A DNA stretch of 64,000 bases from Actinomadura macrotermitis (GCF_009604375.1 NZ_WEGH01000001.1:2471853-2535852), one strand, 5' to 3'; shown: positions 1 to 8,213, numbered from the stretch's first letter. Translations and numbers: made by a program. Notes: generated by a model from the letters alone, not told the origin.

Positions 1-435
1 GTGATCGTGCTGCTCACCGGGGAGATGCCGACCCTGACCTGGCTGCTGATCCCGCCGCTGCTGATGCTGCAGCTGCTGTTCAACGTCGGGATCAGCCTGG
101 CCATCGCCCGGCTCGGCGCGTTCGTCCGCGACATCCAGCAGCTGCTGCCGTTCATCACCCGGACCTGGCTGTACTTCTCCGGCGTCTTCTTCCTCATCCC
201 GCAGATGGCGGCGAAGTTCGACCACAAGGGCTACCCGTGGGTCGGCAAGATCCTGGAGGCCAACCCCGGTGCGGTCTACATCGAGCTGATGCGCTCCTGC
301 CTGATCGGCGACGTCTCCAAGTTCCCCATCAACCACGGCCTGCTGTGGACGTACGCGGTGCTGTGGGCCGTGGTGGCCTTCATCGGCGGGTTCTGGTACT
401 TCTACCGTGCTGAGGAGAGGTACGGACGTGGCTAA
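1..435 (+). CDS. ABC-2 type exporter permease, C-terminal part (5' end outside window)
   Basis: This is the last 144 residues of an ABC-2 family membrane permease; the frame is open to the window edge, so the GTG at base 1 need not be the start. Hydrophobic segments lie near residues 13-36, 56-70 and 114-135. The stretch with LGAFVRDIQQLLP followed by a short amphipathic helix resembles permeases of the TagG/Wzm type that export polysaccharides, teichoic acids or other long surface glycans. Its stop overlaps the start of the ATPase gene by 8 bases, so the two are translationally coupled and form one exporter. The family assignment rests on the motif and the partner; the substrate cannot be told. 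Confidence 0.8.
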   Translation: MIVLLTGEMPTLTWLLIPPLLMLQLLFNVGISLAIARLGAFVRDIQQLLPFITRTWLYFSGVFFLIPQMAAKFDHKGYPWVGKILEANPGAVYIELMRSCLIGDVSKFPINHGLLWTYAVLWAVVAFIGGFWYFYRAEERYGRG

Positions 436-1243
436 CAGCCTGAAGGAGAAGACCTCGTTGGCCGGGGCGCAGCCCGAAGTCGTCATCGACCCCGCCCGCG
501 AACCGATCGTGGTCGTGGACGGGCTGCACATCGTCTACCGGGTGTACGGCGCCGGCAGCAAGGGCAGCGCCGCGAGCGCCCTGATGCGCATCGTCAAGCG
601 CCAGAACCGGCCGCAGATGAAGGAGGTGCACGCCGTCAAGGGCGTGTCCTTCGTGGCCTACCGGGGCGACGCGATCGGCGTCGTCGGCACCAACGGGTCG
701 GGCAAGTCGACGCTGCTCGCGGCGATCGCCGGCCTGCTGCCGCCCGCGCGCGGCGGCGTCTACACCGATGGCCAGCCGTCCCTGCTCGGCGTGAACGCGG
801 CGCTGATGAAGGACCTGACGGGCTCGCGCAACATCATCCTCGGCTGCCTGGCGATGGGCCTCACGCAGGAGGAGACCAAGGCCAAGTACGACGAGATCGT
901 CAAGTTCGCCGATCTCAAGCCGGGCTTCATCGACTACCCGATGAGCACCTACTCCTCCGGCATGGGCGCCCGGCTGCGGTTCGCGATCGCGGCGGCCCGC
1001 ACGCACGACGTGATGCTGATCGACGAGGCGCTGGCCACCGGCGACGCCAAGTTCAAGCGGCGCAGCAAGGCCAAGATCGACGAGCTGCGCCAGGACGCCG
1101 GCGCGGTCTTCCTGGTCGCGCACAACCTCGACGTCATCGAGGAGACCTGCAACCGGGTCATCTGGCTCGACGACGGCCGGATGAAGATGGACGGCGACCC
1201 CGAAGAGGTCCTCGCCGCCTACACCAAGGCCACGGGCAAGTAG
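428..1243 (+). CDS. ABC exporter ATP-binding protein (TagH/Wzt-like)
   Basis: This encodes a 271-residue nucleotide-binding subunit that powers the upstream permease. Visible motifs are Walker [10 protein letters not shown] (about residues 87-95), signature YSSGMGARL (175-183), Walker B VMLIDEA (195-201) and the switch His in VAHN (about 232). The stretch before Walker A that begins near HIVYRVYG and the [13 protein letters not shown] segment are typical of polysaccharide exporters of the TagH/Wzt group. The GTG at 428 is chosen because a GAGGAGAGG ribosome site lies just upstream; it overlaps the permease stop. No C-terminal carbohydrate-binding domain follows, so this is the short form of the family. 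Confidence 0.88.
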   Translation: MANSLKEKTSLAGAQPEVVIDPAREPIVVVDGLHIVYRVYGAGSKGSAASALMRIVKRQNRPQMKEVHAVKGVSFVAYRGDAIGVVGTNGSGKSTLLAAIAGLLPPARGGVYTDGQPSLLGVNAALMKDLTGSRNIILGCLAMGLTQEETKAKYDEIVKFADLKPGFIDYPMSTYSSGMGARLRFAIAAARTHDVMLIDEALATGDAKFKRRSKAKIDELRQDAGAVFLVAHNLDVIEETCNRVIWLDDGRMKMDGDPEEVLAAYTKATGK

Positions 1244-1264
1244 GCACGGGCGAGTAGTCCGGGT

Positions 1265-1320
1265 AGACCTCCTCGCTGGTAGGTATGGAGCGCGTATCCA
1301 TCCGCCAGTCGAGGAGGTCT
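1265..1320 (+). terminator. Long hairpin after the ABC genes that contains the next gene's ribosome site
   Basis: AGACCTCCTCG (1265-1275) pairs perfectly with CGAGGAGGTCT (1310-1320). CTGG/CCAG extends the stem with one bulged base and ATGGA/TCCAT (1285-1289/1297-1301) pairs inside the loop. TTTT follows at 1321-1324, as in an intrinsic terminator. The 3' arm is also the GAGGAGG ribosome site of the gene starting at 1326, so the same structure could end the ABC transcript or hide the start of the PEBP gene. Confidence 0.55.
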
Positions 1321-1325
1321 TTTTC

Positions 1326-1844
1326 ATGGGCAAGCCGCCGCTTCCGTACGAGTTCCTGCCCGAGGCCGGGTCGTTCACCGTCACCAGCACCGACATCGCC
1401 GACGGGGAACGGCTCCCCGAGGAGCACGTCTTCGACGACTGGGGCTTCAGCGGCGGGAACCGGTCGCCGCAGCTGAGCTGGTCGGGGTTCCCCGCCGGGA
1501 CCAAGAGCTTCGCGGTCACCTGCTTCGACCCCGACGCGCCGACCGGCAGCGGGTTCTGGCACTGGTCGCTGTTCGACGTCCCGGCCGACGTGACCGAGCT
1601 GGCGACCGGCGCCGGCACCGCCGACGCCAAGGTCGGCGTGCAGGCCCGCAACGACTACGGGACCAAGGCGTACGGCGGCGCCGCGCCGCCGCCGAACGGC
1701 CCGCACCGGTACGTGTTCGCCGTGCACGCGCTGGACGTGGAGTCGCTCGGGGTGGACGCGGACGCCTCGCCCGCCGTGGTGGGCTTCAACATCACCGCGC
1801 ACACCCTGGCGCGCGCGCTGATCGTCCCGGTCTACGAGGTCTGA
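1326..1844 (+). CDS. PEBP / YbhB-YbcL family protein
   Basis: This 172-residue protein belongs to the phosphatidylethanolamine-binding protein family (bacterial YbhB/YbcL; Raf kinase inhibitor-like). The anion-pocket motifs are present: the [11 protein letters not shown] stretch (44-54), [13 protein letters not shown] (68-80), and [12 protein letters not shown] near the C-terminus. No signal peptide is seen, so it is probably cytoplasmic. Its biochemical role in bacteria is not settled. The ATG at 1326 has a strong GAGGAGG site 5-8 bases upstream, which sits in the 3' arm of a long hairpin and suggests structural control of translation. It is convergent with the KamA-like gene, with a strong terminator between them. 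Confidence 0.88.
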   Translation: MGKPPLPYEFLPEAGSFTVTSTDIADGERLPEEHVFDDWGFSGGNRSPQLSWSGFPAGTKSFAVTCFDPDAPTGSGFWHWSLFDVPADVTELATGAGTADAKVGVQARNDYGTKAYGGAAPPPNGPHRYVFAVHALDVESLGVDADASPAVVGFNITAHTLARALIVPVYEV

Positions 1845-1851
1845 TCGGTCC

Positions 1852-1879
1852 GGGCGGGCCGCCGTGCGGCGGCCCGCCC
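1852..1879. terminator. Bidirectional terminator between convergent genes
   Basis: GGGCGGGCCGCC (1852-1863) and GGCGGCCCGCCC (1868-1879) form a perfect 12-bp stem with a GTGC loop. It lies between the stop of the PEBP gene and the stop of the minus-strand KamA-like gene. Confidence 0.75.
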
Positions 1880-1889
1880 GTCCCGGCCG

Positions 1890-1943
1890 CTACTGCTGCC
1901 AGGGGCTCTACTTCTGCCAGGGGCTCTACTGCTGCCAGGGGAA
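1890..1943. repeat. Three tandem 18-bp repeats spanning the kamA-like stop codon
   Basis: Three 18-bp units (1890-1907, 1908-1925, 1926-1943) read CTACTGCTGCCAGGGGCT with one or two changes each. The innermost unit holds the last codons and stop of the minus-strand KamA-like gene. The two outer copies repeat the same end in frame, each coding PWQ(Q/K) followed by TAG. The 3' end of the gene, stop codon included, has therefore been triplicated. Confidence 0.9.
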
Positions 1944-3242
1944 GCGGTCGGCGAAGGCCGGCTTGAGGTCGTCCAGCCACACCGCCTCGGGATCGAACCT
2001 GGCGAAGAACGGCTTGCCCACCAGGTCGGCGTCGCGGCACTGGATCAGGTGCAGCGCGAAGACCTTCTCGCCCGCGATCTCCAGCACGCCGTCCACGCAC
2101 ACCTTGCCCGGCGTGGCCGACATCGACGGGCCGCGCACCGTGCGCGACAGGCCCGAGACGTTCTTGTAGGCGTCCCGGAAGACCTCGTACGCGCGCGCCA
2201 GCGGCACCGCGAAGTAGTCCTGCGGCCCGGTGTCACGCTCCACGAACATGTAGTACGGCACCATCCCCATCCGGGTCTGGGTGCGCCACATGCCCTCCCA
2301 CACCGCCGGGTCGTCGTTGATCGAGCGGATCAGCGGCGCCTGGGTGCGGATGACGGCGCCGGTGTCGCGGATGCGGCGGACCGCCTCGGTGAGCACCAGC
2401 GGCTCCAGCTCCCGCGGGTGGGTGAAGTGCGCCATGAACGCCAGGTTCTTGCCCGACTCCACCACCTGCTCGAACATGCGCAGCATGGCGTCGGCGTCGG
2501 GGTCGGTGACGAACTTCTGCGGCCAGTACGCCAGCGACTTGGTGCCGATGCGGATGGACTCCAGCTGCTCCAGGTCCAGCAGCGGCTCCAGGTAGCGGCG
2601 CAGCACCGGCTCACCCATGATCATGGCGTCGCCGCCGGTGAACAGCACGCTGGTCACCTCGGGGTGGGCGAGCAGGTAGTCGCGCAGCTGCGCGGGCTCG
2701 TCGCCGGCCATCTTCAGGTCGGCCTCGCCGACGAACTGCGCCCAGCGGAAGCAGTACGTGCAGTAGGCGTGACACGTCTGCCCCTGCTTGGGGAAGTACA
2801 GCACGGTCTCGTCGTACTTGTGCTGCATGCCGGGGATCTTGCCGTCGCCGAAGCTGGGGATGTTCAGCTCCATCTGCCCGGCCGGGTGCGGGTTCAGCTT
2901 CATCCGCACCGCGTGCGCGGCCGCCTCGACCGCGGCCTTGGGGGCCTCGCGGCGCAGCAGGTCCGACAGGTGCGCCACGTCCGCGGCCGGCAGCATGTCC
3001 GGCTGCGGGAACACCAGGCGGTAGATGGGGTCGTCGGGCGCGGCCGACCAGTCGATGAGCTCCTCGATGACGTAGGCGTTCGTCCGGAACGGCAGGACGG
3101 TGGCGACCGCCCGGGTGGCGAGCTGCTGTTCGGGCGACAGACCGGCGCGAGCGGTGAGCTCGTCCAGGTGCTTCGCCGTGAAGGCGCGGAACTTGCGACC
3201 GGTGGATCGCATCGTGGGAGCCGCGTCGTTCACCATTGTCAC
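1926..3242 (-). CDS. KamA-family radical SAM protein (lysine 2,3-aminomutase-like)
   Basis: This 438-residue protein has the radical-SAM 4Fe-4S motif C-HAY-C-TY-C (CxxxCxxC, about residues 157-164) and the VLFTGGDAM stretch that binds S-adenosylmethionine, in the order seen in lysine/arginine 2,3-aminomutases and EF-P lysine aminomutase relatives. Members use PLP and a 5'-deoxyadenosyl radical to shift amino groups, but many actinobacterial KamA-family proteins have unknown substrates. I chose GTG at 3242 because AAGGAG sits 9 bases upstream; ATG at 3236 is an alternative. It is a single gene with its own promoter candidate. The 3' end is marked by a tandem triplication that includes the stop codon. 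Confidence 0.82.
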   Translation of the reverse strand: MTMVNDAAPTMRSTGRKFRAFTAKHLDELTARAGLSPEQQLATRAVATVLPFRTNAYVIEELIDWSAAPDDPIYRLVFPQPDMLPAADVAHLSDLLRREAPKAAVEAAAHAVRMKLNPHPAGQMELNIPSFGDGKIPGMQHKYDETVLYFPKQGQTCHAYCTYCFRWAQFVGEADLKMAGDEPAQLRDYLLAHPEVTSVLFTGGDAMIMGEPVLRRYLEPLLDLEQLESIRIGTKSLAYWPQKFVTDPDADAMLRMFEQVVESGKNLAFMAHFTHPRELEPLVLTEAVRRIRDTGAVIRTQAPLIRSINDDPAVWEGMWRTQTRMGMVPYYMFVERDTGPQDYFAVPLARAYEVFRDAYKNVSGLSRTVRGPSMSATPGKVCVDGVLEIAGEKVFALHLIQCRDADLVGKPFFARFDPEAVWLDDLKPAFADRFPWQQ

Positions 3243-3368
3243 GTGTCGGTACTCCTTGGAGTTCGGGGCGGGGAACACGCCGAGGACAGGGCATCACGGT
3301 CTGTGATCAGTTTGGCCCGGGACCCCCCCATTGAAGCGCCTGAAAACAGTACATGCCGACTAAGTACC

Positions 3369-3396
3369 CTTTTACCGGGGCAAAGATGCTGGTCAA
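3369..3396 (-). promoter_or_regulatory. Candidate housekeeping promoter of the kamA-like gene
   Basis: Read on the minus strand, TTGACC (complement of 3391-3396) is followed after 16 bases by TAAAAG (complement of 3369-3374). This resembles a sigma-70-type -35/-10 pair and leaves a leader of about 120 bases before the GTG at 3242. Confidence 0.4.
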
Positions 3397-3668
3397 CTGG
3401 ATTGTCCGGGCGGGCCGTGCGGTCCGCCGACGCGGCCCGCACCCATGACAACGATCACACGGTGTCAACGACACCCTTTTCCGGCGCCCACTTCGCAGCG
3501 TCGCCGCCCCGCCACCGTCCGCCCCGGCCTGGCACCCTCCGCACGCGTCCCTATGCTGGGGGCAGGACCGGCGATCGGAACGGAACCGTCGCGGGAGACG
3601 TCGGACATCAAGACAGGCAGCGGACGGGGGCACCGTCCCCGGCCGAGGCAGACGAGGAACGGAGCCGG
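3397..3668. other. Gene-free stretch with two hairpins
   Basis: I see no credible gene here. GCGGGCCG (3410-3417) pairs with CGGCCCGC (3433-3440). GGTGTC-AAC-GACACC (3461-3475) forms a short stem followed by CTTTT on the plus strand, like an intrinsic terminator, although no plus-strand gene lies just upstream. A short untranslated RNA ending near 3480 is possible but unproven. Confidence 0.35.
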
Positions 3669-4382
3669 ATGCAGCGAGAGGACGGCCCGGGCAGGGCGCC
3701 GCTCATCGCCGCGCTGCTCGCCCTGATCGCGTCGGTCTCCTACGCCACGTTCCTGCTGGAGCACCTGCTCAGCCCGGCGCTGGACGTCGTCAACGGCTAC
3801 GTCAGCGAGCTGTCGGCCGTCGACCAGCCCTACCACGCCGTCTACAGCGGCGGCGACTTCGTCACCGGGGTGCTGTCGATCATCGTGGCGGTCACCGCCC
3901 TCGCCACGCTGCGGCGGCGGCGCCTGGCGGTCGCCGGGTGGATCCTGCTCGCGCTGTTCGGCTTCTGCGCGATCGGCGACGCGATGTTCCCGCTCGACTG
4001 CGCGCCGAGCCTGGAGACCTGGTGCGCGCTGCGCGAGCGCGCCGAGCAGGTGTCGTTCTCGCACGAGTTCCACGCGGTCACCAGCGGCGCCGTCATCATC
4101 TTCGGGGTGGCCTCGATGCTCACCCTGTCGCTGGCCGCCCGCCGGTACGGCTGGTGGCCCGCGCTCGCCCGCTGGGGCTGGCTGCTCGCGGTGGTCGAGA
4201 CGGTCGCGGCGGCCAGCACGCTGGTGGCGATGCTGCTCGGCCGCTGGCTCGGCATCATCCAGCGGGTCCAGATCTCCATCCTCTGCCTCGGCCTGCTGAC
4301 CATCGCCTGGGCGCTGTACGCCGACCGGTCCGCCGGCCGCGACGCCCCCGCCGAGCCCACCCGCGAGAAGGCCGCGCCATGA
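3669..4382 (+). CDS. DUF998-family membrane protein, copy 1
   Basis: This 237-residue integral membrane protein has about six hydrophobic segments and fits the DUF998 family. Recognisable stretches are HLLSPALDVVNGYVSEL, RRRRLAVAGW, the FPLDCAP / WCALR Cys pair in an outside loop, and ARRYGWWPALARWGW. The function of the family is unknown. The ATG at 3669 is preceded by GGAGCCGG. The next gene is a close paralogue in the same order and orientation, so the pair arose by tandem duplication. A much longer upstream open frame exists, but it is only the shadow of the opposite-strand KamA-like gene. Confidence 0.8.
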   Translation: MQREDGPGRAPLIAALLALIASVSYATFLLEHLLSPALDVVNGYVSELSAVDQPYHAVYSGGDFVTGVLSIIVAVTALATLRRRRLAVAGWILLALFGFCAIGDAMFPLDCAPSLETWCALRERAEQVSFSHEFHAVTSGAVIIFGVASMLTLSLAARRYGWWPALARWGWLLAVVETVAAASTLVAMLLGRWLGIIQRVQISILCLGLLTIAWALYADRSAGRDAPAEPTREKAAP

Positions 4383-4489
4383 CCGGCCGCGGCGTCCCCA
4401 AGCGGCCGAACCCGCCGGTGACCGGCCCGGCCGCGGCCCGCCCGGGTGCCTATGCTTGACGTGACACCGGTGGCCGGAACGGAAACGTC

Positions 4490-5215
4490 ATGCACGGCAC
4501 CAGACCCCTGGGCGACGACACCCAGCCCCTGGAGATCGACAACGGGCCTGGGCGGGCGCCGCTGTTCGCCGCCGTCCTCGCCCTGGCCGCGGCGGTGGCC
4601 TACGGGACGTTCCCGCTGGAGCACCTGCTCAGCCCCGCGCTGGACTCCGTCAACGGGTACGTCAGCGAGCTCGCGGCCCTCGACCAGCCCCACCACCTCC
4701 TGTACGGCGGCGGTGACCTGCTCGCCGGGGCGCTGTCGGTCGTCGTCGCGGTCGTCGCGCTGGCCACGCTGCGGCGGCGGCGCCTGGCGGTCGCCGGGTG
4801 GGTCCTGCTCGCGCTGTTCGGGTGCAGCGCCGTCGGGGACGCGGTGTTCCCGATGAGCTGCGCCCCGAACCACGAGACCTGGTGCGCGCTGCGCGACCTG
4901 TCCGACCAGGTGCCGCTCGCCCAGCGCGTCCTGCACCCCTGCACCACCGGCGGCGTGATCGTCTTCGGGCTGGCCGCGCTCGCGACGCTGACGCTGGCCG
5001 CCCGCCGGTACGGCTGGTGGCCCGCGCTCGCCCGCTGGGGCTGGCCGCTCACCGCCGCCGAGTCGGCCGCGGCGGTCGCCACGCTGGCCACGATGGTCGC
5101 GGGCCGCTGGCCCGGCGTCGCCGAGCGGGTCCAGATCGGCGTCCTCTGCCTCGGCCTGCTGGCCATCGCCTGGGCCCTGTACGCCGAACCACAGCACGGA
5201 AAGGCCGCTGCATGA
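4490..5215 (+). CDS. DUF998-family membrane protein, copy 2
   Basis: This 241-residue membrane protein is a close paralogue of the preceding gene. The two share HLLSPALD, VNGYVSEL, LATLRRRRLAVAGW, the MSCAP / WCALR Cys pair and ARRYGWWPALARWGW almost unchanged, while the N-terminal 15 residues and the loops differ. It is followed by an alpha/beta hydrolase whose ATG overlaps its stop (ATGA), so these two are coupled. DUF998 proteins have no known activity. Membrane location and a joint role with the hydrolase are inferred from topology and gene order only. Confidence 0.8.
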   Translation: MHGTRPLGDDTQPLEIDNGPGRAPLFAAVLALAAAVAYGTFPLEHLLSPALDSVNGYVSELAALDQPHHLLYGGGDLLAGALSVVVAVVALATLRRRRLAVAGWVLLALFGCSAVGDAVFPMSCAPNHETWCALRDLSDQVPLAQRVLHPCTTGGVIVFGLAALATLTLAARRYGWWPALARWGWPLTAAESAAAVATLATMVAGRWPGVAERVQIGVLCLGLLAIAWALYAEPQHGKAAA

Positions 5216-6075
5216 CCGGGGAGATCGTGGAGGCCGGGGGCGAGCGGGTCAACGTGATGGAGGCGGGCCGGCCGGACGGGCCGCCGGTGCTGATCAGCCA
5301 CGGCCTCGGCGGCGCCTGGTTCGACTGGCGCCACACCCTGGACCTGCTCGGCGACCGGTACCGCCTGATCATGTTCGACCGGCCCGGGCTCGGCCTCAGC
5401 CCGGCCGGGCGGACGCCGCCGAGCCTGCGCCGCGAGGTGGCGATCCTCACCGGCCTGGTCGCCCGGATCGGCGCGCCGGTGACGGTCGTGGCGCACTCGA
5501 TCGCGGGCTTCCACGCCGAGGCGTTCGCCCGCCAGCACCCCGTGCTGGTCCACGGGCTCGTCCTCGCCGACCCCAGCTACGAGAGCGACCTGTGCCTGCC
5601 GAACCTGCGCTTCGCGGCGGCGGCCGCGCCGGTCGCGCAGGCCGCCGGGGCGGTCATCGGCGCCACCGGCGTCCCGCGGCTGCTCGGCCCGGCGGGCCGC
5701 CGGCTGGCGATGCGGTTCACCTCCCGGCAGGGCGACGACACCTCCGACGACGACGTGCGCGCGGTCTACGGGCGCGGCACGGTGATCGGCGCGATGATCG
5801 CCGAGGACGTGGCGTACCGCGAGATGGCCGCCGACCTGGCCGGGCTGCGCGAGCGGCTGCCGTTCCCGCCGGTCCCGCTGGTGGTGCTGACCGCGCTCGG
5901 CGACGTGCGCGGCGAGGACCGCCGCCGCGCCTGGGCCGAAGGGCACGCGCACCTGGCATCGATGTCCCCCGCCGGGCGGCAGGTCGTGCTGGAGGACTCG
6001 CTGCACATGGTGCAGATGGACCGTCCGGACGCGGTGGCGGACGCCGTCGCGAGCGTGGTGGGGAGTGCGGGATGA
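5212..6075 (+). CDS. Alpha/beta-fold hydrolase
   Basis: This 287-residue protein has the alpha/beta hydrolase layout: ISHGLGG oxyanion loop, FDRPGLGLS after strand 4, the nucleophile elbow AHSIAG (Ser in place, although the usual first Gly is Ala), an acid candidate in LTALGD, and the catalytic His in DSLHMVQMDRP near the C-terminus. No signal peptide is visible. The substrate is unknown; esterases, lactonases and haloperoxidase-like enzymes share this fold. Its ATG overlaps the stop of the DUF998 gene, and its TGA overlaps the ATG of the lipoprotein gene, so three genes are coupled. Confidence 0.82.
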   Translation: MTGEIVEAGGERVNVMEAGRPDGPPVLISHGLGGAWFDWRHTLDLLGDRYRLIMFDRPGLGLSPAGRTPPSLRREVAILTGLVARIGAPVTVVAHSIAGFHAEAFARQHPVLVHGLVLADPSYESDLCLPNLRFAAAAAPVAQAAGAVIGATGVPRLLGPAGRRLAMRFTSRQGDDTSDDDVRAVYGRGTVIGAMIAEDVAYREMAADLAGLRERLPFPPVPLVVLTALGDVRGEDRRRAWAEGHAHLASMSPAGRQVVLEDSLHMVQMDRPDAVADAVASVVGSAG

Positions 6076-6452
6076 GCGTGCTGCGCGCCGGGCTGCTGGC
6101 GCTCGTGCTGGTGGTGGCGCTGAGCGGCTGCGAGGTGATGCAGCGCATCTCCGAGGGCGCCTACCGCAACGCCGTGACCGACGGCACCATCGCCGAGCTG
6201 AAGCAGCGCGGCGTCCGGCTCGCCGGGCGGCCCGCCTGCCAGATGCCCGAGGAGCTGCCGGGCGAGCGGATGCGCATCTCCTGCACCGCCGCCACCGTGG
6301 ACGGCGCCCCGGTCACGGTGGCCGGGACGGCGAGCGAGGTGGAGTCCGAGCGGCCGCGCGAGCTGTACGTGATCACCGTGGGGGGACGCGAGGCGGTGCG
6401 CCAGGACTGCCTCGGGCTCGGCTGCCGGCACCGCAACCCCGCCGCCCCCTGA
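6072..6452 (+). CDS. Small putative lipoprotein, paralogue 1
   Basis: This encodes 126 residues with a hydrophobic N-terminus ending in the lipobox LSGC (Cys near residue 20), which predicts export and lipid attachment. The mature part has a pattern of spaced Cys residues (PACQMP, RISCTA, RQDCLGLGC) and IAELKQRGV, shared with the next gene. ATG 6072 overlaps the hydrolase stop (ATGA). I do not recognise the family. It looks like a compact disulfide-stabilised envelope domain, comparable in size to DUF4333-like domains, but that comparison is only a guess. Confidence 0.7.
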   Translation: MSVLRAGLLALVLVVALSGCEVMQRISEGAYRNAVTDGTIAELKQRGVRLAGRPACQMPEELPGERMRISCTAATVDGAPVTVAGTASEVESERPRELYVITVGGREAVRQDCLGLGCRHRNPAAP

Positions 6453-6525
6453 TCATGTAAGGAATCCGTCCGCGACACGGAAAACCCGTCTCCCGCCGCG
6501 CGTGGCCCGGGCATTCTCGGGTGAT

Positions 6526-6936
6526 GTGACCGCTGTGAAGCTCACCCGTACCAAAGCCCTGATCCTGGGCATCGCGACCATCCTGGTGGCGGGTCTCGCC
6601 GCCGCCGTCGCCTACCTCACCGTGGGGAGCGACAAGGAACTGCACTACGAGACCCAGCGGCAGCTGCGCAACGGCCTGCCGTCCGCCGCCACCGCCGAGC
6701 TGCAGCGCCGCGGCATCACCCTGGAGGGCGGCCTGACCTGCCAGGACGTCCCCGGCTGGAACAAGGAGAAGATGCGCGCCTCGTGCACCGGCCGCACCGC
6801 CGACAACAAGAGCGTGCAGGTGCTCGGGTCGGGCGAGGAGGCCACGCGGAAGCAGTGGTACACCATCCTCGTCGACGGCGGCCCGGTGGTGCAGAACGCC
6901 CGCTGCCTGGGGACCGATTGCCGGCGCAAGGACTGA
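6526..6936 (+). CDS. Small membrane-anchored extracytoplasmic protein, paralogue 2
   Basis: About 136 residues with one N-terminal membrane helix (ALILGIATILVAGLAAAVAYL), then a domain that aligns with the preceding lipoprotein: ATAELQRRGI, TCQDVP, RASCTG, and the C-terminal CLGTDC. It is therefore a diverged duplicate that uses a signal anchor rather than a lipobox. The start is uncertain; GTG at 6502, 6526 or 6535 are in frame and none has a strong ribosome site. Function unknown. The duplication mirrors the DUF998 pair in the same cluster. Confidence 0.65.
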   Translation: MTAVKLTRTKALILGIATILVAGLAAAVAYLTVGSDKELHYETQRQLRNGLPSAATAELQRRGITLEGGLTCQDVPGWNKEKMRASCTGRTADNKSVQVLGSGEEATRKQWYTILVDGGPVVQNARCLGTDCRRKD

Positions 6937-6960
6937 CCTGCCCAAAGGACGACCTACGAT
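6932..6960 (+). promoter_or_regulatory. Candidate plsX promoter
   Basis: TACGAT (6955-6960) fits the -10 consensus and CTGACC begins at 6933 with 16 bases between them. This would give a leader of about 50 bases before plsX. The -35 match is weak. Confidence 0.3.
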
Positions 6961-7016
6961 TCGGTTGAGCCGCGCGCCGTGCGGCCGACCTCGTCCGTCC
7001 GCCCGCAGGAGTCGCC

Positions 7017-8213
7017 ATGGCCCGCCCCGCCGCACCGGTGGCCGTGGACACCATGGGCGGCGACCACGCCCCCGAGGAGGTCGTCGCCGGGGCGGTGGGC
7101 GCGGTGCGCGAGCACGGCGTCCGGCTGATCCTGGTCGGGCAGGCGCCGCGGATCCGGGCCGAGCTGGACCGGCACGGCATCGCCGGCGAGATCCCCATCG
7201 TGCACGCCGACGAGGCGCTGGACATGGGCGAGGGCGCCCTGGCCAGCTGGCGCAAGCCGCGCTCGTCCATCGCCATCGCCTGCCATCTGATCAAGCAGGG
7301 GCGGGCGTCGGCGCTGGTGTCGGCGGGCAGCACCGCCGGGGTGGTGGCCACCTCGCGGCTGCGGCTGAAGGGCCAGCAGGGCGTGCTGCGCCCGGCGATC
7401 GCGGTGACGCTGCCGACCGAGCCGCGCCCGACGGTGCTGCTGGACGCGGGCGCGACCGCCGACGTCAAGCCCGAGACGCTGGTGCAGTTCGCCGCGCTCG
7501 GCACCGCCTACGCCCAGGTCCGCCTCGGCCTGGCCAAGCCCCGGGTCGGGCTGCTGACGATCGGCGCCGAGCCGGGCAAGGGCAACAAGGTCACCCGGCG
7601 CGCGCACGAACTGCTGGCGTCGGGGCAGCACGGCGTGGAGTTCGCCGGGAACGTGGAGGGCCACGACCTGCTGCGCGGCACCGTGGACGTCGTGGTCACC
7701 GACGGGTTCACCGGGAACGTGGCGCTGAAGACGATGGAGGGCACCGTCCGGATGGCGTTCGCGGAGATGCGGTCGGCGATGACGGCGTCCCCCGCCGCCA
7801 AGGTCGGCGCGCTGCTGCAGCGCCGCCGGCTGCAGGCGCTGCGCGACCGGTTCGACTCCGACACCTACGGCGGCGGCGTGCTGCTCGGCCTGAACGGCAC
7901 CGTGGTCATCGCGCACGGCGCGGCGCAGGCCCGCGCGATCACCTCGGCGTGCCTGCTCGCCCACGAGCTGGCGGCCGGGCGGATCGTGGACCGCATCCGC
8001 GAGCAGGTCGCCGCGACCCGCACCTCCCGGTTCGGCCGCTGGACGCACAACGACCGCGAGGGCGACAAGCAGGACAGGCCGGCGGACAAGCCGGCGGACC
8101 GGCCCGCCGAGGAGGCCCCGCCGGCCGCCGCCCCGCCGCCGGTCGTCCGGCCGACCCCCGAGGCGGCCGACCGGCTCGCCGAGGCCGCGCCGGAGCCGCC
8201 CGCCGACTCCTGA
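7017..8213 (+). CDS. plsX: Phosphate acyltransferase PlsX
   Basis: PlsX makes acyl-phosphate from acyl-ACP, the first step of PlsY-dependent phospholipid synthesis. The protein begins with the hallmark VAVDTMGGDHAP, followed by IPIVHADEALDMGEGAL, VSAGSTAGVV and DVVVTDGFTGNVALKTMEG, all typical of the family. It has 398 residues, whereas PlsX proteins are usually about 330-350. The extra 50 residues at the C-terminus are rich in Pro, Ala, Asp and Lys (KPADKPADRPAEE) and look disordered. CAGGAG lies 6 bases before the ATG. It stands alone here, not beside fabH/acpP/rpmF. Confidence 0.92.
   Translation: MARPAAPVAVDTMGGDHAPEEVVAGAVGAVREHGVRLILVGQAPRIRAELDRHGIAGEIPIVHADEALDMGEGALASWRKPRSSIAIACHLIKQGRASALVSAGSTAGVVATSRLRLKGQQGVLRPAIAVTLPTEPRPTVLLDAGATADVKPETLVQFAALGTAYAQVRLGLAKPRVGLLTIGAEPGKGNKVTRRAHELLASGQHGVEFAGNVEGHDLLRGTVDVVVTDGFTGNVALKTMEGTVRMAFAEMRSAMTASPAAKVGALLQRRRLQALRDRFDSDTYGGGVLLGLNGTVVIAHGAAQARAITSACLLAHELAAGRIVDRIREQVAATRTSRFGRWTHNDREGDKQDRPADKPADRPAEEAPPAAAPPPVVRPTPEAADRLAEAAPEPPADS

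Noticed and set aside
1890..1943. Short tandem repeats considered as a CRISPR fragment
   Set aside because: The units are contiguous with no spacers and no cas genes are nearby.
2049..3668. N-terminal extension of the first DUF998 frame
   Set aside because: It is the reverse-complement shadow of the kamA-like gene.
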